This document shows positions 26,753 to 35,503 of a stretch of DNA of 64,000 bases, one piece after another. The position numbers were made by a program, and so were the translations under genes. The notes beneath the pieces were generated by a model that saw only the letters and a list, made by a program, of their open reading frames with translations, was not told where the DNA came from and ran no database searches. Numbering within the stretch: position 1 is the first letter of the stretch; each line of letters starts with the position of its first letter. This DNA is from Paraperibacillus marinus (GTDB lineage Bacteria > Bacillota > Bacilli > Bacillales > DSM-1321). The stretch covers positions 3,596,001 to 3,660,000 of the forward strand of contig NZ_CP143542.1 in the NCBI RefSeq assembly GCF_046237605.1, given 5' to 3'.

Positions 26753-26783
26753 GTCCAGGCGATAAGTGCCTGGGCTTTTTTTA
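26753..26783 (+). terminator. Terminator after the siderophore-binding protein gene
   Basis: CCAGGC, seven bases and GCCTGG are followed by a run of seven T. Confidence 0.85.
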
Positions 26784-26898
26784 TTGAGGACCGCCCCTGC
26801 CCTGGCAGAGAATCCGGGAGAGAAACAGCTTTTTCCCATCCCTATCATTAGAATAATGCAGGCCTATCCTGTTAGAATGAAAAAAAGGAGGTATGGCA

Positions 26899-27474
26899 TT
26901 GAGAAACTTACAGAACTGGCTTGATTCAGCAATGGCCCGGGAAGAGTACATCAGCAGCATGACGGTGCACCGTGAAAATCTTGAAAAGGTATATCAAGGA
27001 TTTACACTGAATGAAGCGGACCTGGTCCGATTAGAAAAAATCAGGGAACAAAAACTTCAGTCTGTCATCCTTACAGCAGATTGGTGCGGTGATGCCATGG
27101 TGAATCTTCCAATATTCATGCACATAGCCGGCGCTGCAGGAATTCAGGAAGGGTACCTGATCCGGGATGATAACCTTGAATTGATGGACCAATATTTGAC
27201 TAACGGTAAATCACGCTCCATCCCAATCATCATTTGGCTGCGCCCTGATGGAACTGAGGCGGGCAAATGGGGGCCGCGCGCACCCGAAGCGGAGGAACAG
27301 GTCACTGAATTGAAGAAAGATCTGCCAGCAAAGGATGATTCTTCCTTCGAGGCTGCCTTTCAGTTATTTGCATCAAATTTGAGTGACCAATTCACCGAAA
27401 ACAAATCATTATGGAAAGCGATCAGCGAGGATATGATTTCTTCCCTCCTGGCTGCGGCAGTAGATAAGAAATAA
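26899..27474 (+). CDS. Thioredoxin-like protein with WCGDA site
   Basis: The 191-aa protein looks like the thioredoxin-like family in which the active site reads WCGDA (ILTADWCGDAMVNLP); it keeps the first active-site cysteine (C63) but has no resolving cysteine in CxxC position. A cis-proline SIPIIIW follows in the expected place. AGGAGG is one base from ATG 26893, too close, and seven from TTG 26899, which I chose. Cytosolic. It may be a mono-thiol oxidoreductase or bacillithiol-linked; that is inference. Confidence 0.78.
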   Translation: MRNLQNWLDSAMAREEYISSMTVHRENLEKVYQGFTLNEADLVRLEKIREQKLQSVILTADWCGDAMVNLPIFMHIAGAAGIQEGYLIRDDNLELMDQYLTNGKSRSIPIIIWLRPDGTEAGKWGPRAPEAEEQVTELKKDLPAKDDSSFEAAFQLFASNLSDQFTENKSLWKAISEDMISSLLAAAVDKK

Positions 27475-27584
27475 TCTTTCACCAACTACGTTTACCCAGC
27501 CTCATAACTTGGTATATAGTATCTAGCAGATCCGCTCCGTCCAGTGCGGATTACGATTATAATCAAGGAAAGGCTGATCAACCA

Positions 27585-27737
27585 ATGGTGGAAGTTACGG
27601 TTACGGTAGAATATAAAGGAAAAAACTATATGACGAATGTCCTTGTAAGCAGCGGAGCACAGGAAGAGGAAATATTCAGCACCGCGCTAAATCAGGTCAA
27701 AGATCAATGGAGTCCTGAAGACAGCTTCTTATACTAA
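27585..27737 (+). CDS. 50-aa protein resembling BA3454-type stress proteins
   Basis: The 50-aa frame reads MVEVTVTVEYKGKNYMTNVL and ends with QVKDQWSPEDSFLY. The pattern, a short beta-rich N-terminus with YKGKNY and a QVxxQW end, is like small Bacillus proteins annotated as BA3454-family stress response proteins; I recall this rather than having checked it. The Shine-Dalgarno sequence AAGG is 11 bases away, somewhat far. A strong terminator follows eight bases after the stop, supporting expression. Confidence 0.62.
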   Translation: MVEVTVTVEYKGKNYMTNVLVSSGAQEEEIFSTALNQVKDQWSPEDSFLY

Positions 27738-27744
27738 ATAGTCA

Positions 27745-27782
27745 AGAGCTCTGCCTCCCTTGGAGACAGGGCTCTTCTTTCT
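27745..27782 (+). terminator. Terminator after the 50-aa gene
   Basis: AGAGCTCTGCCTCC, three bases and GGAGACAGGGCTCT form an almost perfect 14-bp stem followed by TCTTTCT. Confidence 0.8.
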
Positions 27783-27898
27783 GGATTTTCAAGAGTTCAT
27801 AAATAGTACAATATTTTCCATTTAATAGTCTCTTTATTTGTTATAAAATAGTTCTTGCGGAAATTTATCCCTTAAATATATCAAAAAGGAAGTAGAAC

Positions 27899-28912
27899 AT
27901 GAAAATATCATTACCGCTTGCATCAGTATTAGCGGCAGCTTTAATGCTGTCCGGCTGTGGAACCCAAGCCAATAATGAAGCAGGATCAGATAAGCAGGAG
28001 ACGACGCAGGAAAGCCAAAAGAAAGCAGAAAGCGTTGAAAAGAACGCCAGCCCTTCGAATGAAGAGAAAGAGGACACCGGTAAACAGGGTATAGAAAAAG
28101 AAGAGACGGTCAAGGAAGCTGTCGAGGCGCCTAAGGAAGAGGAAAAAAAACCTTCCGTGCCGGAAACACCAGCAGTTGAAAAAAAACAAGAGCCCGCTGA
28201 GCCGAAGAAGGAAGCTCCTTCAGCCCCTGCCTCAAAGCCGGCCGAAAAACCTAAGTCCAATGCACCTGTAAAGCCGGCTGCGCCTGCCGCCCCCGCTTCC
28301 CCGCCTAAGGAAGATATTAAGGTGACAGCGCAGCCCAATGCCATCCCTGTTTTGATCAATAAACAAAATAAGCTCCCGGACAATTATACTCCGGCGGATC
28401 TGGTATATACGAATGTTCCCTTCATCTTTGCCGAGAAACTCGAGAAAAAGAAGATGAGAAAAGAAGCTTCCGATGCACTGAGCAGGCTTTTTGCAGGGGC
28501 CAAGGCAGACAATATCCAGCTTCTCGGGGTATCTGCCTATCGTTCCTACGCCACGCAGACAGCCTTGTTCGATGCCTATGTCAAGAAAGATGGCTATGAA
28601 AAGGCGAGCACATACAGCGCTGTACCTGGCACCAGTGAACATCAGACCGGTCTTTCCATTGATGTTACAGGCGGAAACGGCTCGTGTCCGGCCGAATCAT
28701 GCTTTGGCGCTACAAAAGAAGCAAAATGGCTGAAGGCGCATGCAGCCGAATATGGATTCATCATCCGTTATCCAGAGGGCAAGAGCGCCATAACCGGCTA
28801 TAAGTATGAACCATGGCACCTAAGATATGTCGGTAAATCGATGGCCTCTGAAATCATGAGCCGCGGGATTACCCTTGAAGAATATTTGAATGCCGTACCA
28901 GTCAGCAAATAA
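27899..28912 (+). CDS. VanY-type D-alanyl-D-alanine carboxypeptidase lipoprotein
   Basis: The 337-aa protein is a cell-surface zinc peptidase of family M15B that trims D-Ala from cell wall peptides. Residues 1-20 form a lipoprotein signal (LSGC, C20). Residues 25-150 are a low-complexity Glu/Lys/Pro/Ala linker that probably spans the wall. The catalytic domain has SAYRSYATQ, the zinc motif SEHQTGLSIDV (H248, D255) and EPWHLRYV (H307). AAGGAAG precedes the ATG. A relation to vancomycin resistance is not implied; such housekeeping enzymes are common in Bacillus. Confidence 0.93.
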   Translation: MKISLPLASVLAAALMLSGCGTQANNEAGSDKQETTQESQKKAESVEKNASPSNEEKEDTGKQGIEKEETVKEAVEAPKEEEKKPSVPETPAVEKKQEPAEPKKEAPSAPASKPAEKPKSNAPVKPAAPAAPASPPKEDIKVTAQPNAIPVLINKQNKLPDNYTPADLVYTNVPFIFAEKLEKKKMRKEASDALSRLFAGAKADNIQLLGVSAYRSYATQTALFDAYVKKDGYEKASTYSAVPGTSEHQTGLSIDVTGGNGSCPAESCFGATKEAKWLKAHAAEYGFIIRYPEGKSAITGYKYEPWHLRYVGKSMASEIMSRGITLEEYLNAVPVSK

Positions 28913-28914
28913 TG

Positions 28915-28950
28915 GAAAAGAGACTGCCCGTGTGGGACAGTCTCTTTTTT
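28915..28950. terminator. Bidirectional terminator between VanY and AI-2E exporter genes
   Basis: AAAAGAGACTGCCC, four bases and GGGACAGTCTCTTTTTT serve both convergent genes, with A- and T-runs on either side. Confidence 0.85.
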
Positions 28951-30053
28951 CATTCAACATCGATAATGGTATCCCTGTCTTTATGAAGCCTGTACAGCCT
29001 GTAAGTATGGCTGATAATTACCTTCAGGACAGCATAGAATGGTACCGCAAGAATCATGCCCAGCAGTCCGGCCATGCTGCCGGCAACGAGCAATAATAGG
29101 ATGATGGTAAGCGGATGGATATCCAGCCTTTTCCCCATGATATATGGAGATGATAGATTTCCGTCAATCTGCTGAACCACAATTGCTACGATCACTACTT
29201 TTATCGCCATGAACGGAGAGGCAATGAAGCCGATGATCAAAGCAGGGATGATGGCAATGAACGGACCGATAAATGGTATGACATTCGTCAGCATGGCGAT
29301 TGTGGCAAGGATGAGGGAATAGTCTATCCCGATGATCAGATAGCCGATATACATCATGATTCCCACGATGACACTTACCAGTGCCTGGCCCTGGATATAG
29401 GCGCTGAGGGCGTTATCCATATCCTTGATGATCTTCTTGGCTTCTTTTGCCTGAAGATAAGGAAGGAAGCGCAGCACTCCGTTTGGCGCCCCCTGCCCGT
29501 CCTTCAATAAATAGAAAACGATGAAGGGCACGGTGACCGCAACAGTAGCTATGCTTGTTATGATTCCCAGGATGTTCGTAATCCTGTTTCCAAGATTGGA
29601 TACATTCGTGCTGGCAAAATCATTCAGCTTCGCTGTCACTTGATCAATTGTTACATAATCATTCTCCTCAAATCTGGAGAACCACTTTGTCTCCCTAAGC
29701 CCGATAATCTTCTGCCTCAACGTATCGAGCAGTCCCGGGAAATTGTCGATGAAGCCCTTGAACTGCTGCTGCAGCTCAGGTCCAATCAAAATGATGAGTA
29801 TGGCCCCAAGTCCAATGAATAATAAATAAATCAACAGAATGGAAAGTGCCCTCGGCACCTTCCTTCTCTGCAGGAAAACAACGATCGGGCGCAGCAGATA
29901 ATAAATTACCCCTGAAATCAGGAACGGGATAAAGAGCGTTTGAAATAATACTTGTATCGGCCTAAAGATGAACGATACCTTTGTGCTTAAATAAATGATC
30001 ACCAAAAAAATGATGATTCCATAACCAAGCCGGAAAAACTTTGAATTTGGCAA
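28950..30053 (-). CDS. AI-2E family transporter (YueF-like)
   Basis: The 367-aa protein has the layout of the AI-2E exporter superfamily (UPF0118): two N-terminal membrane helices pairs, a soluble stretch at residues 100-150 (GPELQQQFKGFIDNFPGLL), then further helices with the conserved GPFIAIIPALIIGF region. TTG 30053 follows AGAGGTGAG. Members export quorum signals or act as Na+/H+ antiporters; which applies here is unknown. A second family member is encoded at 57337-58362. Confidence 0.87.
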   Translation of the reverse strand: MPNSKFFRLGYGIIIFLVIIYLSTKVSFIFRPIQVLFQTLFIPFLISGVIYYLLRPIVVFLQRRKVPRALSILLIYLLFIGLGAILIILIGPELQQQFKGFIDNFPGLLDTLRQKIIGLRETKWFSRFEENDYVTIDQVTAKLNDFASTNVSNLGNRITNILGIITSIATVAVTVPFIVFYLLKDGQGAPNGVLRFLPYLQAKEAKKIIKDMDNALSAYIQGQALVSVIVGIMMYIGYLIIGIDYSLILATIAMLTNVIPFIGPFIAIIPALIIGFIASPFMAIKVVIVAIVVQQIDGNLSSPYIMGKRLDIHPLTIILLLLVAGSMAGLLGMILAVPFYAVLKVIISHTYRLYRLHKDRDTIIDVE

Positions 30054-30143
30054 ACTCTCACCTCTCGAAAAAAATTACTAAGCTTATTATACTTTATATT
30101 TTTCTATAACACAGCTTTTTACCAATGAGAGGCTTTCTAAACC

Positions 30144-30175
30144 AAAAAAATAAAAACCCGGCAAAAGGCCGGGTT
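30144..30175 (-). terminator. Terminator after the FtsW/RodA gene
   Basis: On the minus strand AACCCGGCC, four T and GCCGGGTT are followed by TTTATTTTTTT. It begins at the stop codon of the gene. Confidence 0.85.
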
Positions 30176-30176
30176 C

Positions 30177-31349
30177 CTAAGTTTCAGTGGAAAACATATA
30201 TTTTTTGTAATGGTACCGGATACTGAAGATGATTCCGATGGCCAGGAAGTTCCCCATGAGCGAGCTTCCTCCATAACTGATAAACGGAAGGGGGATCCCG
30301 GTGATCGGCAGGACACCGATTGTCATGCCGACATTCTGGAATACATGAAAGGTGATCATACTGATGACACCGACGCATATATAGGTATAGTAATTGTTCT
30401 TCGAATCCATTCCAATTTTGGTGATATGGTAAATCAGCAGGAATAGAAGTGAAATCACGATGCTTGATCCTACAAATCCGAATTCTTCACCGATGACGCT
30501 GAAGATGAAGTCAGAATGACTTTCCGGCAGATAAACTTCCCTGCGGCCAAATCCTTTCCCGCCTGTTTCCCCTGACCCGATGGCCAGCAGCGAACGGGTG
30601 AGCTGGAATCCGGCTGAGCTTTGATAGTTATATGGATCTATCCAGGAATAAATCCGGCCGAACTGGTACTGCTTGACTCCAAGATACTTTTCCAATATCT
30701 CCGGATGCCAGATGACAAAATAGAAGATTACGGATATTAACGTAATTCCCCCTGTGAAAATTGGGAGCAGTATTTTCCATGAAACCCCGGATATGAAAAT
30801 CATTCCAAGCAGGATTGCGAGAAAAACAAGGGATGTCCCAAGGTCCGGCTGCTGCATGACAAGGGCCAGAGGCAAAAAGGTGACCCCGCATAGTTTAAAT
30901 AGAAGCCAGAGGTCTGTCTTGACCGTCTTGCTCCGGTTCTTTGCATGGTGGTTCGTGATGACCGTGGCGAGTGCCAGAATAATGAATACTTTCACAAGCT
31001 CAGAAGGCTGGAGCGAACCGACCCCGGGCAGGACAAACCAGCTTTTTGCCCCATTCCTTACTGGTGCAAGGCTGGCTGGTGCCACGATGATCAAAAGTAA
31101 AAGGGCTATGCCGAATCCATAGGCATACCAGGACAGCTTTTTTAGTTGATCAGAATCAAGCGTAATGACTCCAAAAACGATGCCGCAGCCGACCGTGTAC
31201 CAAAAAATCTGCTTAAGTACAAAGTTCTCGCCATACTGTCCGGTTGTCTGTGCACTATAGATGGCGATGATGCTTGCCGAAAACAATAGAAATATAATAA
31301 ACGCCAGCCCAAAATCTATGCGTGTAGAAATATTTTTTTGCGATTGCAT
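30177..31349 (-). CDS. FtsW/RodA/SpoVE-family peptidoglycan glycosyltransferase
   Basis: The 390-aa polytopic SEDS protein polymerises lipid II into glycan strands. About ten membrane segments are seen together with the family motifs LQPSELVKV, QPDLGTSLVF, GRREVYLPESHSDFIFSVIGEEFGFVG and the C-terminal GIPLPFISYGGSS. The frame opens at 31388, but AAGGGGAG before ATG 31349 sets the start (MQSQKNISTRIDF). It stands alone, with its own promoter and terminator and no class B PBP partner nearby. The fit is RodA-like rather than FtsW by general look; the exact cell role is inferred. Confidence 0.88.
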   Translation of the reverse strand: MQSQKNISTRIDFGLAFIIFLLFSASIIAIYSAQTTGQYGENFVLKQIFWYTVGCGIVFGVITLDSDQLKKLSWYAYGFGIALLLLIIVAPASLAPVRNGAKSWFVLPGVGSLQPSELVKVFIILALATVITNHHAKNRSKTVKTDLWLLFKLCGVTFLPLALVMQQPDLGTSLVFLAILLGMIFISGVSWKILLPIFTGGITLISVIFYFVIWHPEILEKYLGVKQYQFGRIYSWIDPYNYQSSAGFQLTRSLLAIGSGETGGKGFGRREVYLPESHSDFIFSVIGEEFGFVGSSIVISLLFLLIYHITKIGMDSKNNYYTYICVGVISMITFHVFQNVGMTIGVLPITGIPLPFISYGGSSLMGNFLAIGIIFSIRYHYKKYMFSTET

Positions 31350-31454
31350 TTGTACTCCCCTTTTAATAAAACCGAAAGCTATTTCCATAAATCAAGATAT
31401 ACCGTTTTCAATCCTGATATTCATTAGTTAACATGTGTAAAAGAACACTTTACC

Positions 31455-31482
31455 ATTATACTTTAACAAAAGAAAATCACAA
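31455..31482 (-). promoter_or_regulatory. Candidate sigma-A promoter for the RodA-like gene
   Basis: On the minus strand TTGTGA, 16 bases and a perfect TATAAT lie about 105 bp before the start codon. The rest of the space to 31616 shows nothing else. Confidence 0.45.
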
Positions 31483-31616
31483 TATCCAAACATGTGATGG
31501 AGATAATTAGAAAAGGCTGTGATTGTTACAAATTCCGCACTTTTTTCCTATTTATAATGCACCACGTAATACTCATGGAAGCCGGCTGGTGATTTATGGG
31601 CATTTCGAAAAGAACC

Positions 31617-31645
31617 TTGCAATTTGGCTATAACTCTTTTATACT
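31617..31645 (+). promoter_or_regulatory. Promoter for the lysine riboswitch transcript
   Basis: TTGCAA (31617-31622), 17 bases and TATACT (31640-31645) form a good sigma-A promoter; transcription would start about 30 bases before the L-box aptamer. Confidence 0.6.
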
Positions 31646-31683
31646 ACAAGACAGATTCCTAATTTAATAAATCCTCATACACC

Positions 31684-31860
31684 GATTAAGTAGAGGTTGC
31701 AGCTTTCAAAAGTAACGCACACGAGATAAGGAGATATCGCTGACTGTGCATGAAAGGGGGAGCTGCCGAAGTCCGCCCGCATCCCTTTGCAGGCTGGCTG
31801 GGGCTGTCGCCGAACAGGTACAGCACTGTCACGTTTCACAAAAAACGTGGGGAGCTAATC
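31684..31860 (+). ncRNA. Lysine (L-box) riboswitch
   Basis: The L-box conserved segments appear in order: AGAGGTTGCAGC, AAAGTAACGC, GAAAGGGGGAGCTGCCGAAG, CTGGCTGGGGCTGTCGCCGA, ACAGCACTGTCACG and GTGGGGAGCTA. Outer P1 pairs GATTA with TAATC. It precedes a terminator and a basic amino acid permease gene. Lysine binding should favour termination and so repress the permease. Confidence 0.95.
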
Positions 31861-31888
31861 ATCGGAAGGTTTGATTCGGACAATACAT

Positions 31889-31918
31889 AAGCCGTCGATC
31901 CTTCGACGGCTTTTTCTA
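31889..31918 (+). terminator. Riboswitch-controlled terminator
   Basis: AGCCGTCGA, TCCT and TCGACGGCT are followed by TTTTTC. It lies between the lysine aptamer and the permease ribosome binding site. Confidence 0.85.
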
Positions 31919-31960
31919 TTATCTGCTCCTTCCAAATACAACGAAAAGGAGAAAAATATC

Positions 31961-33421
31961 TTGAGAAAAAACACCACACCAGACACATCACCTCCTGCCA
32001 CACAATTGAAAAGGAGCCTGAAGGCGCGGCATCTCACCATGATTTCCCTCGGCGGCACGATTGGTACCGGCCTTTTCCTCGCAAGCGGAGGGGCCGTCCA
32101 TAATGCCGGGCCGGGCGGAGCCCTGGCAGCCTATGCGGCCATCGGGATCATGGTTTACTTCTTGATGACAGGGCTTGCTGAAATGGCAGCCTATATGCCT
32201 GTAGCCGGTTCCTTCCGGGTCTATTCCGCCAAATTCGTCGATCCCGCATTCGGTTTCGCCATGGGCTGGAACTACTGGTATAACTGGGCCATCACCATCG
32301 CAGCCGAACTGGCCGCAGTCACGCTGATCATGAAATTCTGGTTCCCTGCCACTCCATCCCTAATATGGAGCGGCCTGTGCCTTGCCATTATGTTCTTATT
32401 GAATTACATGTCCGTTAAAGGCTTTGGAGAAGCTGAGTTCTGGTTCTCCCTGATAAAAGTTGTAACAGTTATCGTTTTCATCATCGTAGGATTCATGATG
32501 GTAGTTGGCATCATGGGCGGTGATGCTGTCGGATTCACAAACTTTACTGTAGATGATGCACCATTCAATGGCGGCTTCATGGCTATCCTCGGAATCTTCA
32601 TGGCAGCCGGATTCTCCTTCCAGGGAACCGAACTGCTGGGAGTAGCCGCCGGGGAAAGTGAAGATCCTGAACGCAACATCCCGAGAGCCATCAAGTCTGT
32701 TTTCTGGAGAATTCTATTGTTTTATATTCTTGCCATCTTTGTCATCGGGCTGTTGATTCCATACACAAATGACAGCCTGCTAGGCGATAGTGTAGCGGTC
32801 AGCCCCTTCACCCTGGTCTTTGAGCGTGCAGGCATTGCATTTGCTGCATCTGTCATGAATGCCATCATTCTGACAGCCGTGCTGTCAGCCGGGAACTCCG
32901 GGATGTATGCTTCTGCCAGGATGCTGTGGGACCTTGCCCGCGAAGGCCATGCCCCTAAGTTCCTCGGCCGCCTGGATTCCCGCGGAGTGCCGGTGTATGC
33001 ATTGATCGCTACTGCCCTGGTAGGTACCATTGCCTTCCTCAGCTCCTTCTTCGGAGAAGGGACCGTATATATCTGGCTCCTCAATGCTTCAGGCATGTCA
33101 GGCTTCATTGCCTGGGTCGGCATAGCGGTCAGCCATTATCGTTTTAGAAGGGCATTCAACGTGCAGGGCAGAAGTCTGGATGAACTTCCATACCGCGCGA
33201 AATGGTTCCCATTCGGACCGCTATTCGCTTTTGGCCTCTGCATCATTGTCATACTGGGACAGAATTACGGAGCTTTCACAGGCGACTCTATTGACTGGAA
33301 AGGAGTCCTTGTATCCTACATCGGCCTGCCGCTGTTTTTAGTATTGTGGCTCGGCTATAAATTCACGAAGAAAACAAAGGTCATCCCGCTTGAGCAATGC
33401 GATCTTTCCAAGAGTGAATGA
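31961..33421 (+). CDS. Lysine-riboswitch controlled amino acid permease (LysP-like)
   Basis: The 486-aa APC superfamily permease has 12 predicted membrane helices; the family starts with ISLGGTIGTGLFLASGGAV and GGALAAYAAIG. An L-box riboswitch just upstream makes lysine the likely substrate. The frame opens at 31871, inside the riboswitch terminator; AAGGAG nine bases before TTG 31961 gives the start after the hairpin. A 501-aa paralog, about two-thirds identical by eye, is encoded convergently at 33481. Confidence 0.9.
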   Translation: MRKNTTPDTSPPATQLKRSLKARHLTMISLGGTIGTGLFLASGGAVHNAGPGGALAAYAAIGIMVYFLMTGLAEMAAYMPVAGSFRVYSAKFVDPAFGFAMGWNYWYNWAITIAAELAAVTLIMKFWFPATPSLIWSGLCLAIMFLLNYMSVKGFGEAEFWFSLIKVVTVIVFIIVGFMMVVGIMGGDAVGFTNFTVDDAPFNGGFMAILGIFMAAGFSFQGTELLGVAAGESEDPERNIPRAIKSVFWRILLFYILAIFVIGLLIPYTNDSLLGDSVAVSPFTLVFERAGIAFAASVMNAIILTAVLSAGNSGMYASARMLWDLAREGHAPKFLGRLDSRGVPVYALIATALVGTIAFLSSFFGEGTVYIWLLNASGMSGFIAWVGIAVSHYRFRRAFNVQGRSLDELPYRAKWFPFGPLFAFGLCIIVILGQNYGAFTGDSIDWKGVLVSYIGLPLFLVLWLGYKFTKKTKVIPLEQCDLSKSE

Positions 33422-33432
33422 AACTGAAACTA

Positions 33433-33469
33433 AAAAGAACAGCACACAGTCCGTGTGCTGTTCTTTTTC
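33433..33469. terminator. Bidirectional terminator between the two permease genes
   Basis: AAAAGAACAGCACAC, a short loop and GTGTGCTGTTCTTTTT form a long stem bounded by A and T runs, serving both convergent genes. Confidence 0.85.
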
Positions 33470-33480
33470 ATGTTTGTTTT

Positions 33481-34986
33481 TTATGATTTTCCTGGACTGA
33501 CGTCACAGTCTGTCAATTTCACCACTTTTGTTTTTTTGATGAACTTATAGCCAAGCCAGAGGATAAAGAAGAGCGGCAGGCTTATATAAGATACCATAAT
33601 GCCATACCAGTCGATCTCAGGACCGGTGAAGGCTGAGTAGTTCTGTCCAAGAATGATGAACGCACACAGTGCAAAGGCAAACAGCGGGCCAAACGGAAAC
33701 AGCTTGGCACGGTAAGGAAGATCATTCAGATCCCTTCCCTGTGCGACATAGGCTTTCCTGAACCGGTAATGGCTCACGGCAATCCCAATCCAGGCGATGA
33801 AACCGGACAGGCCGGCAGCATTCAGCAGCCATGTATACACAACTCCGTCCCCGAATAAGGATGATAAAAAGGCCAGACAGCCGACAAGTGCTGTAATGAT
33901 CAGTGCATTGAGCGGGATGCCCCTTTTTGTTACCTTCCCAAACCATTTTGGAGCCTGTCCTTCCTTGGCCATATTCCATAGCATCCGGGCACAGGCATAC
34001 ATTCCTGAGTTCCCGGCTGACAGTAAGGCTGTCAGGATGATGGCATTCATGACTGAAGTTGCAAACGCAAATCCTGCTTTTTCAAATACCAAAGTAAATG
34101 GACTTACCGTGATATCGTCGCTTGTTGCGAGTTCAGGCGTAGTATAGGGAATGATCAACCCAATGATGGCAATGGTCAGAATGTAAAACAAGAGAATTCT
34201 CCAGAATACCTGTTTGATTGCCTTCGGAACATGCTTCCTTGGATTCTTGCTTTCACCTGCCGTCACTCCCAAAAGCTCGGTGCCCTGGAAGGAAAAACCG
34301 GCAATCATGAAGATCCCGAGTACCGACATCAGTCCTCCATGAACTGGTGCATCGTCGGCTGTGAAGTTCTTGAAACCGACAGCCTCGCCTCCCATGATCC
34401 CGAGGATCATCAGGAACCCAAATATAATGAAGATGATGATGGTGACCACTTTTATTAGCGAAAACCAGTATTCTGATTCTCCGAAGCTTTTAACCGAGAG
34501 GATGTTTAAAGTGAATAGGATAGCTAAACATAAGCCGCTCCATAATAGCGAGGGAGAGTCCGGGAACCAATATTTCATTACGAGCACGACGGCCGACAGT
34601 TCGGCTGCGATCGTAACCGCCCAGCTGTACCAATAATTCCAGCCCATTGCAAATCCAAGTGCCTCATCGACAAATTTAGTGGAATAGACACTGAATGAAC
34701 CGGCAACCGGCATATATGCGGCAAGTTCTGCCAGGCTTGTCATCAGGAAAAATACCATGATGCCAACCAGCCCGTACGCAAGCAGCGCTCCGCCGGGTCC
34801 GGCCGTATGGACGGCACTTCCGCTAGCAAGGAAAAGCCCGGTTCCAATTGTGCCCCCGAGTGAGATCATGGTGATATGCCTTGCTTTCAGTTTTCTTTTC
34901 AATCCTTCTTTTTGCTTCGTACCCTTTATCGCTTTACCAAGGCTTTTTACTTCTGCCCCTGGTATTCTTACTTCCGAATGTTCCAT
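33481..34986 (-). CDS. Amino acid permease, paralog of the LysP-like protein
   Basis: The 501-aa APC permease shares most motifs with its neighbour (ISLGGTIGTGLFLASGSAV, SAGNSGMYACARMLWNMA). It has a longer charged N-terminus (GKAIKGTKQKEGLKRKLKARH). GTG 34995 is in frame but TGGGGTG is best spaced for ATG 34986. Unlike its paralog it has no riboswitch: 34987-35191 shows no L-box core. The substrate may be another cationic or neutral amino acid. The pair probably arose by duplication and inversion. Confidence 0.87.
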   Translation of the reverse strand: MEHSEVRIPGAEVKSLGKAIKGTKQKEGLKRKLKARHITMISLGGTIGTGLFLASGSAVHTAGPGGALLAYGLVGIMVFFLMTSLAELAAYMPVAGSFSVYSTKFVDEALGFAMGWNYWYSWAVTIAAELSAVVLVMKYWFPDSPSLLWSGLCLAILFTLNILSVKSFGESEYWFSLIKVVTIIIFIIFGFLMILGIMGGEAVGFKNFTADDAPVHGGLMSVLGIFMIAGFSFQGTELLGVTAGESKNPRKHVPKAIKQVFWRILLFYILTIAIIGLIIPYTTPELATSDDITVSPFTLVFEKAGFAFATSVMNAIILTALLSAGNSGMYACARMLWNMAKEGQAPKWFGKVTKRGIPLNALIITALVGCLAFLSSLFGDGVVYTWLLNAAGLSGFIAWIGIAVSHYRFRKAYVAQGRDLNDLPYRAKLFPFGPLFAFALCAFIILGQNYSAFTGPEIDWYGIMVSYISLPLFFILWLGYKFIKKTKVVKLTDCDVSPGKS

Positions 34987-35191
34987 ATCTTGCACCCCAA
35001 AATCTATTTTGTGTAATAGTTCTATCAGCTGATGATTATAAATACCTTCATTTCCTCCGCTTTAAACCTCCCAGAAATTGTATGGACACTACCCAAGGAA
35101 GCTTCCATGCTTAATCAGTATGAAAATAGGCATGTTTGACAGCCCTAAGGGAAAGCCTAACAGCAACTTATAATGAAAGGGTTGTTGGACT

Positions 35192-35434
35192 TTGGTATTG
35201 AAGAAAAAACAAATAGATATCACTGAGAGTGTAATCGGAAAGATTGTAAACGGCGAAATGAACCTCTACTCCGGAAATGAGTATATTGGAAAGCTAGAAG
35301 AAACGGAAACGGGATTAACCTACAGATTGAACGAAGGATTTCAAACGGATAACGGCTCCATCTTCCATCTTGTTGATGTTACCGAAAATCCAGATAAGAA
35401 GTATACGGACTGCGACCAGGGCGGCTGGTGCTAA
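35192..35434 (+). CDS. Small protein resembling YusG/DUF2553, 80 aa
   Basis: The 80-aa protein begins MVLKKKQIDITESVIGKIVN and ends DKKYTDCDQGGWC, with two cysteines close to the C-terminus. It is beta-rich and acidic, without membrane segment. I think it resembles the DUF2553 (YusG) family of Bacillus, but I cannot check this; yusG is absent from its usual place between yusF and gcvH here. TTG 35192 is 11 bases after AAAGG. A terminator follows. Confidence 0.65.
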   Translation: MVLKKKQIDITESVIGKIVNGEMNLYSGNEYIGKLEETETGLTYRLNEGFQTDNGSIFHLVDVTENPDKKYTDCDQGGWC

Positions 35435-35452
35435 ACGTTCGTGCTGAAAATT

Positions 35453-35495
35453 AAAGGAACAGCCCTGGTCACAAAAGGCTGTTCCATTCTTTTTA
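35453..35495. terminator. Bidirectional terminator
   Basis: GGAACAGCC, 12 bases and GGCTGTTCC are followed by ATTCTTTTT on the plus strand; the minus-strand tail after pabB is weaker. Confidence 0.75.
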
Positions 35496-35503
35496 GAGAG
35501 CGG

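Noticed and set aside
34987..35191. A second lysine riboswitch upstream of the paralogous permease
   Set aside because: None of the L-box core segments is found in this interval on the minus strand.
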